The notes under the pieces are model-generated. The model was given only the letters and a program-made list of their open reading frames with translations. It made no database searches and was not told the DNA's origin. A stretch of DNA of 64,000 nucleotides from CAG-238 sp934277695 (GTDB lineage: Bacteria; Bacillota; Clostridia; Peptostreptococcales; Anaerovoracaceae): contig CAKQVG010000003.1 of the NCBI GenBank assembly GCA_934277695.1, positions 1 to 64,000 of the forward strand, given 5' to 3'. This document shows, piece after piece, positions 8,544 to 16,048 of the stretch. The position numbers and the translations under genes were made by a program. Positions within the stretch are counted from its first letter, which is position 1; every line of letters begins with the position of its first letter.

Positions 8544-9272
8544 ATGGGAAGACACGGTACAATCGCAGGCAGAAAGGCCGCACAGGACTCAAAAAGAGCC
8601 GCAATGTTTACAAAATATGCAAGAGCAATCACAGTAGCAGCTAAGGCCGGTGGAGATCCTGAGTACAATGCAACATTAAGACTGGCAATCGAAAAAGCGA
8701 AAGCAATTTCAATGCCTAATGATAACATCACGAGAGCAATCAAGAAGGGAACCGGAGAACTTGCCGGTGAAACATATGAAGAACTGAGCTTTGAGGGCTA
8801 CGGAGTAGGCGGAGTTGCAGTTATCGTAGAAGCTCTTACAGACAACACAAACAGAACGACTTCTTCCGTAAGATCGACATTTGATAAATACGGCGGAAAC
8901 CTCGGAACTCCGGGATGCGTGTCCTACATGTTCTCAAGAAAGGGCATTATCTTAATCGAAAAGACAGATGCCATTGATGAGGATGCTTTAATGGAAGCCG
9001 CTCTCGAGGCAGGTGCTGACGACATGATCGTTCACGATGACAGCTTTGAAATCATTACAGATCCTTCGGCATACACGGATGTACATCATGCAATTTCCGA
9101 AGCAGGATATGAAATCGTGGAATCCGATGTTGAATATGTTCCTTCCATGGAAGCAGCACCGAAAGATGAACATGATATCAAGAAGCTTGCAAAGATGATT
9201 GAACTTCTTGAGGACAATGACGATGTTCAGAAGGTATACACAAATTGTTCCATAGACCTTGAAGTGGAATAA
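8544..9272 (+). CDS. yebC: YebC/PmpR/TACO1-family protein
   Basis: A 242-residue cytoplasmic protein that starts MGRHGTIAGRKAAQD, the hallmark of the YebC/TACO1 family, and contains FEGYGVGGVAVIVEALTDN. Members were first described as transcriptional regulators. More recent work links some of them to relieving ribosome stalling, so either role is possible. AGGAGGTG lies 8 bases before the ATG. It has its own strong promoter and is followed by the predicted 6S RNA gene. Confidence 0.95.
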   Translation: MGRHGTIAGRKAAQDSKRAAMFTKYARAITVAAKAGGDPEYNATLRLAIEKAKAISMPNDNITRAIKKGTGELAGETYEELSFEGYGVGGVAVIVEALTDNTNRTTSSVRSTFDKYGGNLGTPGCVSYMFSRKGIILIEKTDAIDEDALMEAALEAGADDMIVHDDSFEIITDPSAYTDVHHAISEAGYEIVESDVEYVPSMEAAPKDEHDIKKLAKMIELLEDNDDVQKVYTNCSIDLEVE

Positions 9273-9297
9273 TTACATAGAATAAGGTCAAAATAAA

Positions 9298-9480
9298 ACC
9301 AATCCTAGGTTATGCGTTAAGGAAACATAATTGAACCTACAATTTTTGAACGGGAATCCGGGTTTCGCGTGCGTTATGTCAGGCCTCCTTCGAGTGGAAG
9401 ACAGAAGCAGGAGAACAGGGCACCCACCTATCGGAAGATAGGGCGTCAATTATATCCTTAACGGTAATTTGGGATTTTAT
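9298..9480 (+). ncRNA. ssrS: Structured RNA, probably 6S RNA
   Basis: This 260-base intergenic stretch has no gene but folds strongly. Bases 9301-9323 pair with 9455-9476, about 22 pairs including G-U and one bulged base, and a T-rich tail follows (ATTTTATTTT). That gives a transcript of roughly 180 nt closed by a long end-to-end stem. Near the 3' side, ACAGGGCACCCACC precedes the small hairpin CCTATC-GGAA-GATAGG. Length, closing stem and this 3' hairpin match 6S RNA, which mimics an open promoter and binds RNA polymerase holoenzyme. Identity is from pattern memory, not from a covariance search. Confidence 0.68.
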
Positions 9481-9481
9481 T

Positions 9482-9510
9482 TTGCATGAAACGAAAAAAT
9501 AAGATATAAT
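9482..9510 (+). promoter_or_regulatory. Predicted sigma-A promoter of the formate/nitrite channel gene
   Basis: TTGCAT (9482-9487) and TATAAT (9505-9510) with a 17-base spacer, 22 bases before the start codon and directly after the RNA gene tail. Confidence 0.75.
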
Positions 9511-9532
9511 AAACACATCAAAGGAGACAGCA

Positions 9533-10354
9533 ATGAGACACTTAAAACCCGCTGAGATTTTAGATGAAATTGCAGCATCAGGCATAGCAAAGACAAGCGG
9601 ATCGTTCCGAAAACTTTTGATTCTGGGCATCATGGCAGGTGCCTATATTGCTTTTGCCGGAGCCGGAGCCAACATGGCAGCTTTCGGACTTCTGGGCGAT
9701 GCCGAGACATTCGGCCTCGGAAAGCTTGTTTCGGGTGCGGTTTTCACCGGGGGACTCATCATGGTTGTCCTTGCCGGGGCGGAGCTTTTTACTGGAAATA
9801 CCCTGATAACCGTTTCTGTGATGCAGAAGAAGACGAGCATTTCGAAGATGCTCAGAAATTGGGTAATCGTCTACATAGCAAATTTTATAGGTTCGGTCAT
9901 TGTGTCAGCACTTGTATTTTATTCGGGCGGCCTGAATGCCGGTAACGGGTATCTGGGCGCAATGACTTTGCAAATTGCAGCAAACAAAGTAAATATGCCG
10001 TTTGTGAATTGTATTTTGAGTGGGATTTTGTGTAACTGGCTGGTATGTCTTGCGGTATGGATTTCAACAGGGGCTTCCGGAACCTGCGGCAAAATCGCGG
10101 GAATTTTCTTCCCGATTCTTCTTTTTGTGGTTGCGGGATACGAACACAGCGTAGCAAATATGTACTTCATATCTGCAGGGATTTTTGCAAAGACAAATGA
10201 ACTTTTTGTTGCGCTTAACGGTGCGGCAGATTTTTCAAACCTCACTTGGCTTGGAATGTTTACAAACAACCTGCTGCCGGTTACAATCGGAAACATCATC
10301 GGGGGCGTTGTTTTTGTTGCAATGGGATATATGCTTGCTTTAAAGGAAAGGTAA
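9533..10354 (+). CDS. Formate/nitrite transporter family channel
   Basis: A 273-residue membrane protein with six hydrophobic segments and the FNT-family pattern, including AGAYIAFAGAGANM in the first segment and GAELFTGNTLI, with the conserved GAELFTGN of the loop region. Members (FocA, NirC and hydrosulfide channels) pass small monovalent anions across the cytoplasmic membrane. In an anaerobe, formate is the likeliest substrate, but formate, nitrite and hydrosulfide channels cannot be separated with certainty from sequence. AAGGAGA precedes the ATG. Only 7 bases separate it from polA, so the two are probably cotranscribed. Confidence 0.92.
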   Translation: MRHLKPAEILDEIAASGIAKTSGSFRKLLILGIMAGAYIAFAGAGANMAAFGLLGDAETFGLGKLVSGAVFTGGLIMVVLAGAELFTGNTLITVSVMQKKTSISKMLRNWVIVYIANFIGSVIVSALVFYSGGLNAGNGYLGAMTLQIAANKVNMPFVNCILSGILCNWLVCLAVWISTGASGTCGKIAGIFFPILLFVVAGYEHSVANMYFISAGIFAKTNELFVALNGAADFSNLTWLGMFTNNLLPVTIGNIIGGVVFVAMGYMLALKER

Positions 10355-10361
10355 TGCCATA

Positions 10362-13016
10362 ATGGAAAGAATTGTGATAATCGATGGCAACAGTTTAATA
10401 AATCGTGCGTTTTATGCGATGCAAAGGCCGATGATTACGAAGGAAGGCATCTATACGCAGGGAATATACGGTTTTATAAATATGCTCAACAAAATAGAGA
10501 GTGATTATGAACCTGAATATATCACCGTTGCATTTGACTTGAAAGCGCCGACCTTCCGGCATCTCGAATACGATCAGTACAAGGCAGGGAGAAAACCCAT
10601 GCCGCCGGAACTTGTCATGCAGATGCCGCTGCTGAAGGACGTTCTGCACGCAATGAACATAAAGACCCTTGAGCTTGAGGGTTTTGAGGCCGACGACATC
10701 ATCGGCACCGTTGCACGAATCGCAGAGAAAGAAAATTTGGAGCCGCTGATTATTACAGGCGACCGGGATGCTTTGCAGCTTGCGACTGACAAAACGCAGA
10801 TTCTCATAACTAAGAAAGGAATCAGCGACTTTGAACTTTATGATGACAAAAAAATGATGGAACGCTACGGGCTTACACCGACACAGTTTATTGATTTGAA
10901 AGGGCTGATGGGAGATTCGTCGGACAATATTCCGGGAATTCCGGGAGTGGGAGAAAAGACGGGAATCGCACTTCTCGAACAGTTCGGTTCGATAGAGAAC
11001 ATGCTTGCACATACGGATGAAATATCCAAAAAAGGATTGAGAAGCAAGGTGGAAGAAAATGCTCAGCTTGCGGTAATGAGCAAACGGCTTGCAACCATCA
11101 ACCGATTTGTGCCGATTGACCTTGATATCAAGGAACTTGAGCGAAAAACACCGGATTACAACCGATTAATCGAAATTTATACAAAACTTGAGTTTAACAG
11201 TTTCTTGAAGCGTCTCAAAGTTGAGGATACGGCAGAGAATGTGAAAGCGGAACCTCCGCAAATCAAGCTGACTGTTATTGCGTCTGAGGGAGAACTTTCC
11301 AAACTGAACGCACTCAAAGGAAAAGACGAAGTATTCATAAAAGTTTTCAGCGATTACGCACATGTGAAGGAACCGCAGACACAAGGAATCTTTCTTATGT
11401 GCGAAGAAGAAGGTTTTTATGTCGATTGTCACAAAATCGATGTTTGTGCTGCAGCCGAACATTTGAACAAACTCACATTGAATCTCATGGGACATGACAT
11501 CAAGGATGATCTCTATGCACTTATGTTCCGCGGATATTCGAACTTCAAAACGGTGTTTGACACCGCAATTGCAGAGTATGTTCTCGATGCCGCAAAAAAC
11601 AAATATGATTTAAAGACTTTGGTACTTGAGATGCTTCATCTCCACCTGCCTGTATTTGAAGATTTTGTTTCTGCGGATACACAGCAGATGGATATGTTTA
11701 CGGATTTTACGGCAAAATATGCAGATTACGGTGCGATGTGCGGCGACATTGTATTTAAAATTTCCGGGCTGCAGAAGAAAAGAATCGAAGAGGAAAAGCT
11801 CTCAAATGTGTTTTACGAAATAGAAATTCCGCTGATTGAAGTTTTGGCATCCATGGAAGTCGAAGGTGTCAGAGCCGAAAGAGAATTCCTGAACGAATTC
11901 GGAAAGGAACTCAAGGAAAAAATAGAGCTTCTTGAAATCAAAATTTATGATCTGGCAGGGCGGACTTTTAATATTCAGTCCCCGATACAGCTTGGGGAGG
12001 TTCTTTTTGAAGATCTCAAGCTTCCTGCGGGCAAGAAAACAAAGAGGGGATACAGCACAGGGGCTGACATTCTTGAAAAAATCAAGGATAAGCATCCGAT
12101 CGTACCGGCTGTGCTCGAGTTCCGAAACCTTACGAAGCTGAATTCCACCTATGTTGAGGGAATGAAGCCGCTTATCGCAGCCGATGAAAGGATACGGGCG
12201 CATTTTCAGCAGACGGTAACGACGACGGGCAGAATCAGCTGCACGGAGCCGAATCTGCAGAATATACCGATCCGGCAGGAACTTGGCAGAAATCTGCGAA
12301 AAGCTTTTACGGCCTCGGAAGATCATATCTTGGTCGGAGCGGACTATTCACAAATTGAATTGCGCGTCCTGGCACACCTTTCGCAGGATGAAAGCCTTAT
12401 TGAAGCTTTCAATAACGGAGAAGACATTCACAGAACCACGGCATCGCGTGTTCTGGGCGTTCCGCCGGAGGAAATCACTCCGCTTGACAGAAGCCGGGCA
12501 AAAGCCGTGAACTTCGGCGTAATATACGGAATGAGCGGGTTTGGTCTCAGCGAAGAACTGCATATAAGCCGCAAGGAAGCAGAGGACTACATTCATGCAT
12601 ACTTTGCAAAGCACAGCAAAGTAAAGGAATATATGGATGAGCAGATAAGAATCTGCAAAGAAACCGGCTTTGCCACAACCATGATGGGCAGAAAAAGAGC
12701 AATCCACGAAATCAACGCTTCCTCCTACATGGTACGCCAGCTCGGAGAACGTCTGGCAATGAATACTCCGATACAAGGGAGTGCTGCGGATATCATTAAA
12801 CTTGCCATGATAAATGTGTACAAGGAACTCAAGGCAGCGCATCCGGACTCCAAGCTGATTCTTCAGGTGCACGATGAGCTGATTATCGATGCATCCTCTG
12901 CCGAAGAAAAGGCAATAAAAGAACTGCTGACAAGAAATATGGAAAATGCCGTGAAACTTTCGGTGAAACTTTCTGCGGAACTGAACACGGGAAATACATG
13001 GTATGAATTAAAATAG
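10362..13016 (+). CDS. polA: DNA polymerase I
   Basis: An 884-residue family A polymerase for Okazaki fragment maturation and repair. Residues 1-290 form the 5'-3' flap nuclease (IIDGNSLINRAFYA, LEGFEADDIIGT, GLMGDSSDNIPGIPGVG). Residues 300-470 keep a proofreading-like fold, but I do not see the first exonuclease acidic motif, so proofreading is probably lost as in many Firmicutes. The polymerase part has motif A ADYSQIELRVLAH (about 659), the O-helix RAKAVNFGVIYGMSG (about 712) and motif C VHDE (about 835). The next gene, coaE, starts a few bases after the stop. Confidence 0.97.
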   Translation: MERIVIIDGNSLINRAFYAMQRPMITKEGIYTQGIYGFINMLNKIESDYEPEYITVAFDLKAPTFRHLEYDQYKAGRKPMPPELVMQMPLLKDVLHAMNIKTLELEGFEADDIIGTVARIAEKENLEPLIITGDRDALQLATDKTQILITKKGISDFELYDDKKMMERYGLTPTQFIDLKGLMGDSSDNIPGIPGVGEKTGIALLEQFGSIENMLAHTDEISKKGLRSKVEENAQLAVMSKRLATINRFVPIDLDIKELERKTPDYNRLIEIYTKLEFNSFLKRLKVEDTAENVKAEPPQIKLTVIASEGELSKLNALKGKDEVFIKVFSDYAHVKEPQTQGIFLMCEEEGFYVDCHKIDVCAAAEHLNKLTLNLMGHDIKDDLYALMFRGYSNFKTVFDTAIAEYVLDAAKNKYDLKTLVLEMLHLHLPVFEDFVSADTQQMDMFTDFTAKYADYGAMCGDIVFKISGLQKKRIEEEKLSNVFYEIEIPLIEVLASMEVEGVRAEREFLNEFGKELKEKIELLEIKIYDLAGRTFNIQSPIQLGEVLFEDLKLPAGKKTKRGYSTGADILEKIKDKHPIVPAVLEFRNLTKLNSTYVEGMKPLIAADERIRAHFQQTVTTTGRISCTEPNLQNIPIRQELGRNLRKAFTASEDHILVGADYSQIELRVLAHLSQDESLIEAFNNGEDIHRTTASRVLGVPPEEITPLDRSRAKAVNFGVIYGMSGFGLSEELHISRKEAEDYIHAYFAKHSKVKEYMDEQIRICKETGFATTMMGRKRAIHEINASSYMVRQLGERLAMNTPIQGSAADIIKLAMINVYKELKAAHPDSKLILQVHDELIIDASSAEEKAIKELLTRNMENAVKLSVKLSAELNTGNTWYELK

Positions 13017-13025
13017 GTGCGAAGG

Positions 13026-13649
13026 ATGAAGATAATCGGACTTACGGGAGGAATCGGAAGCGGCAAATCCACAGCTTCCGACTATCTGAAAAAGAAAGGC
13101 TGCTTAATCATAGACGCCGACAAAACAGCAAGACTGCTTACGGAAAAGGGAAGCCCGTATCTCGATATATTGCGGGAGACCTTCGGCGATGACTTTTTCC
13201 TCGATGAGGGCGACCTCGACAGGAGAAAGCTGGGAAGATATATTTTTGCGCGTCCCGAAAAAAAAGCGGTTTTAGAAAGAATCGTAACGGATGCGGTTAT
13301 CGAACGGACGCTTGATACAATTGAGCATCTGAAACAAAACGGTTTCGAAGGTATTGCCGTTTTGGACGCACCGCTTCTTTTTGAGTGCGGGATGCAGAAG
13401 TATATGGATGAGAGCTGGCTCGTAAAGGCAGAACCGGACATCGTAACCGAGCGAGTAAAAAAACGTGACGACATGACCGATGCGGAAATCAAAGGAAGAA
13501 TTGCGGGACAGATGCCACTGAGCGAAAAAGAAGCCATTGCGGATCGAATCATCGACAATTCAGGGAATTTGGACGATTTGTATCTGAAATTGGACAGAGA
13601 ACTCGACAGATTAAAGAATGGGGAAGACGACAATGTCAAAAATCATTAA
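13026..13649 (+). CDS. coaE: Dephospho-CoA kinase
   Basis: It phosphorylates dephospho-CoA at the 3' hydroxyl, the last step of CoA synthesis. The protein has about 207 residues with the P-loop GLTGGIGSGKST at the N terminus and DAPLLFECG as the family substrate-site motif. A GTG at 13017 is possible, but AGGTG at 13015-13019 is well spaced for the ATG at 13026. It follows polA almost directly, a common clostridial and bacillar pairing, and its end overlaps the next gene. Confidence 0.94.
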   Translation: MKIIGLTGGIGSGKSTASDYLKKKGCLIIDADKTARLLTEKGSPYLDILRETFGDDFFLDEGDLDRRKLGRYIFARPEKKAVLERIVTDAVIERTLDTIEHLKQNGFEGIAVLDAPLLFECGMQKYMDESWLVKAEPDIVTERVKKRDDMTDAEIKGRIAGQMPLSEKEAIADRIIDNSGNLDDLYLKLDRELDRLKNGEDDNVKNH

Positions 13650-15240
13650 CTTTATCAAAAAAAGATGGATATGGATACTGGCCGTACTGTTGCTTTTTGC
13701 GGTGATTGTTTCCAGTATCGAGATATACAAGGAAGAAGTGCTCAATATAGACCCTGACATCAAATATAAGCAGAAGAGTACTTTGTATTTTGCTGCGGAG
13801 CGGTTTGACACGCTTAACCCGATTGTATCGCAAAGTGAAGATGTGTATTATATTTCAAAGCTCCTTTACGACAGTCTGTTTGACTTTGACGATAATATGA
13901 ATGCAGCACCGAAACTCGTTGAAAAATACACAGTTGATACAGAAAAAGCATCGGTATACATTAAACTGAAAAAGGGTGTAAAATGGCATTCCGGAAAGGC
14001 TTTGAAGTCGGACGATGTAAGATTCACGGTAAATGCGGTAAAGCAGGCGGGAAGCAAGTCGCCTTACTATGAAAAATGCTCAAGAATCATGTATGTCAAT
14101 GTCAAGAATAACAGAGAATTCACAATTTTCTTCAACAATAATTACAATTGTTCGCTTGATATTTTGACCTTTCCGATTGTACCGTCCGCAGGATACAGCA
14201 CACCGTATCAGTTTGTAACCGACACCGACGGTTTTAAACCGGTTGGCACGGGAATGTACATGTATTCTTCGTATGATTATCTAAAGAAGCTAAAGCTGAA
14301 ACCGAACAAAGAATATTACGCAGATGAAGTCAAAAATAAAATCCAGATTAATATTCTGCCCGATGCTTCATACAAATCTTCGCTCACGGAGATAAATGAA
14401 GTAACCTGTTATATAGACAAGTCTACGGACAGGTACTCGATTGTAAAAGATAAAAAACTCAATATGTACGACATGATATCCGGACAGGTTGAATTTGTCG
14501 TATTCAATACAAAGAAGTCATATCTCGCATCGAAAGAGGTGAGAAAGGCGATCGCTTACGGAATTGATACGGAAAAGATAATAAAAAACTCATACGCATC
14601 CGATGCGGGTTTGACAGATTCGCTCTATTATCCGAATTTCCTCGGGGTTTTGGATACAGGCGGCATGAATGAGTATAATTACGATAAGGCATCGCAAATG
14701 CTTACCAAAGCGGCAATAAAGGACTTCGATGGCGACGGATTCCTTGAGGATGTATACGGTAATCGAATTACGCTTACCATACTTGTAAAAAAATCCAATG
14801 CGCAGAGAGTGTCGGCATGCAAAAATATCGCAAAAAACATGGAAACGCTTGGCTTTAAAGTTGATGTTAAAGCCCTTCCTTCCAATCAGTATAAGCAAGC
14901 CGTAGCTTCAAGAAATTTTGACTTGCTTGTTGCCGGATGCAATATGGAGGAGACCTATGATCTAAGAGAGTTCTTTAACGGCAAAAATGACTGGGGCTAT
15001 TACAATGCAGAATTGCTTACAAAGGCAAGAGAACTTGAAAGGTTATATACGGAAGAAAAGCAGCAGCAGAAATACACGCAGATGAAAGATGCACTTCTGG
15101 ATGAAATGCCGTATTACGCATTATGTTACAAGAAGATGGGTTTGGTTGGAATCTCAACTTTTACAGCGGATAAGCTTCCGACGTTCAACAATATATATAA
15201 AAATTGCAATACATGGAGCTGGAAAGAGCGGAAAAACTGA
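13633..15240 (+). CDS. Membrane-anchored ABC-type solute-binding protein (family 5)
   Basis: About 535 residues. One hydrophobic segment near the N terminus (WIWILAVLLLFAVIVSS) is followed by a large extracytoplasmic domain of the peptide/nickel-binding type: TLNPIVSQSEDVYYISKLLY, VKWHSGKALKSDDVRFTV and the late DEMPYYALCYK. There is no lipobox cysteine, so it appears held by an uncleaved anchor rather than a lipid. Its start lies inside coaE (overlap 17 bases), which points to translational coupling. An in-frame ATG at 13618 is the alternative start. No permease or ATPase gene adjoins, so the ligand and transporter are unknown. Confidence 0.85.
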   Translation: MSKIINFIKKRWIWILAVLLLFAVIVSSIEIYKEEVLNIDPDIKYKQKSTLYFAAERFDTLNPIVSQSEDVYYISKLLYDSLFDFDDNMNAAPKLVEKYTVDTEKASVYIKLKKGVKWHSGKALKSDDVRFTVNAVKQAGSKSPYYEKCSRIMYVNVKNNREFTIFFNNNYNCSLDILTFPIVPSAGYSTPYQFVTDTDGFKPVGTGMYMYSSYDYLKKLKLKPNKEYYADEVKNKIQINILPDASYKSSLTEINEVTCYIDKSTDRYSIVKDKKLNMYDMISGQVEFVVFNTKKSYLASKEVRKAIAYGIDTEKIIKNSYASDAGLTDSLYYPNFLGVLDTGGMNEYNYDKASQMLTKAAIKDFDGDGFLEDVYGNRITLTILVKKSNAQRVSACKNIAKNMETLGFKVDVKALPSNQYKQAVASRNFDLLVAGCNMEETYDLREFFNGKNDWGYYNAELLTKARELERLYTEEKQQQKYTQMKDALLDEMPYYALCYKKMGLVGISTFTADKLPTFNNIYKNCNTWSWKERKN

Positions 15241-15278
15241 TTTCCTCAAAAAATGTGAAGATATGATGAAAAAAATAT

Positions 15279-15307
15279 TTGTAATACTGCGGTTTATGTG
15301 ATATAAT
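15279..15307 (+). promoter_or_regulatory. Predicted sigma-A promoter of tRNA-Leu and yajC
   Basis: TTGTAA (15279-15284) and TATAAT (15302-15307) with a 17-base spacer, 35 bases before the tRNA. A second TATAAT occurs at 15320-15325 without a good -35 box. Confidence 0.7.
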
Positions 15308-15342
15308 TGAACCGTTGCATATAATACGCAACCGATAATTCC

Positions 15343-15429
15343 GCCGGCGTGATGGAATTGGCAGACGTGCGGGACTCAAAATCCCGTGGTGGCAACACCG
15401 TATGGGTTCGACCCCCATCGCCGGCACCA
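15343..15429 (+). tRNA. tRNA-Leu (anticodon CAA)
   Basis: An 87-base class II tRNA. The acceptor stem GCCGGCG (15343-15349) pairs with CGCCGGC (15419-15425), followed by A and an encoded CCA. The anticodon stem CGGGA/TCCCG encloses the loop CTCAAAA, giving anticodon CAA for codon UUG. The long variable arm and the T-loop GGTTCGACCCC are present. The ribosome binding site of yajC follows within 20 bases, so both are probably on one transcript. Confidence 0.96.
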
Positions 15430-15458
15430 TTATACTTGCTCGAGAGGAGAGTTGTTTT

Positions 15459-15875
15459 ATGAATTATAACACATTAATTAATCTGTTACCGATTGTTTTG
15501 TTATTTGTACTGATGTATTTCTTAATGATCAGACCACAGAAGAAGAAGGACAAGCAGATTAAAGATATGAGAAACAGCCTTACTGTAGGAGATGAAATCA
15601 TAACGATAGGCGGTCTTTGCGGCAAAATTGTTAAGACTAAGGACGAAACCATTGTTGTTCAGGCAGGAGCAGACAAAGTTAAGTTCGAGATGATGAGATG
15701 GGCAGTTTCGACTGTTACAAAAGAATCCACAAAGCGTGGAATGCAGGACAACTTCGAGGATGATGACGAACCGAAGAAAGTTATGCCTAAGAAGCTCAGA
15801 AAATCTTCCGACATTGAAGAAGCTGAGGCTAAAGAACCTGAAACTAAGGAAGCAAAGGTTTACGACGAAGAATAA
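15459..15875 (+). CDS. yajC: Preprotein translocase subunit YajC
   Basis: A 138-residue accessory protein of the Sec translocase that acts with SecDF. One membrane segment (NLLPIVLLFVLMYFLMI) is followed by RPQKKKDKQIKDM and a SH3-like domain with VGDEIITIGGLCGKIV, typical of YajC. The tail is acidic and charged. AGGAG sits 9 bases before the ATG. The frame is open upstream into the tRNA, but those codons cannot be the start. A terminator separates it from secDF. Confidence 0.95.
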   Translation: MNYNTLINLLPIVLLFVLMYFLMIRPQKKKDKQIKDMRNSLTVGDEIITIGGLCGKIVKTKDETIVVQAGADKVKFEMMRWAVSTVTKESTKRGMQDNFEDDDEPKKVMPKKLRKSSDIEEAEAKEPETKEAKVYDEE

Positions 15876-15896
15876 TACATAAAACGAATTTTAATC

Positions 15897-15929
15897 GACC
15901 TCGAGAAATCGGGGTCTTTTGATTTTTTT
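15897..15929 (+). terminator. Intrinsic terminator after yajC
   Basis: A 7-bp stem GACCTCG/CGGGGTC (one G-T pair) with a 6-base loop, followed by TTTTGATTTTTTT. Confidence 0.8.
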
Positions 15930-15951
15930 GTTGAAAAATACACATTTGTGC

Positions 15952-15980
15952 TTGTATATTCCGACAAAAAGTAGTAGAAT
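15952..15980 (+). promoter_or_regulatory. Predicted promoter of the secDF-relA run
   Basis: TTGTAT (15952-15957) and TAGAAT (15975-15980) with a 17-base spacer. The leader of about 60 bases contains a short inverted repeat AATGCC/GGCATT. I see no further terminator until after ylbF, so this may drive a transcript of nearly 17 kb. Confidence 0.6.
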
Positions 15981-16048
15981 GTAATGTAAAATAAAATGCC
16001 CATATTAGTGGCATTAACAGATTTTTCTATAATGAGAGGTTTTAAAAA

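Noticed and set aside
9273..9532. T-box, RNase P RNA or tmRNA in the yebC downstream gap
   Set aside because: The T-box sequence, the RNase P core motifs and a tmRNA tag frame are all missing; the end-to-end stem fits 6S RNA better.
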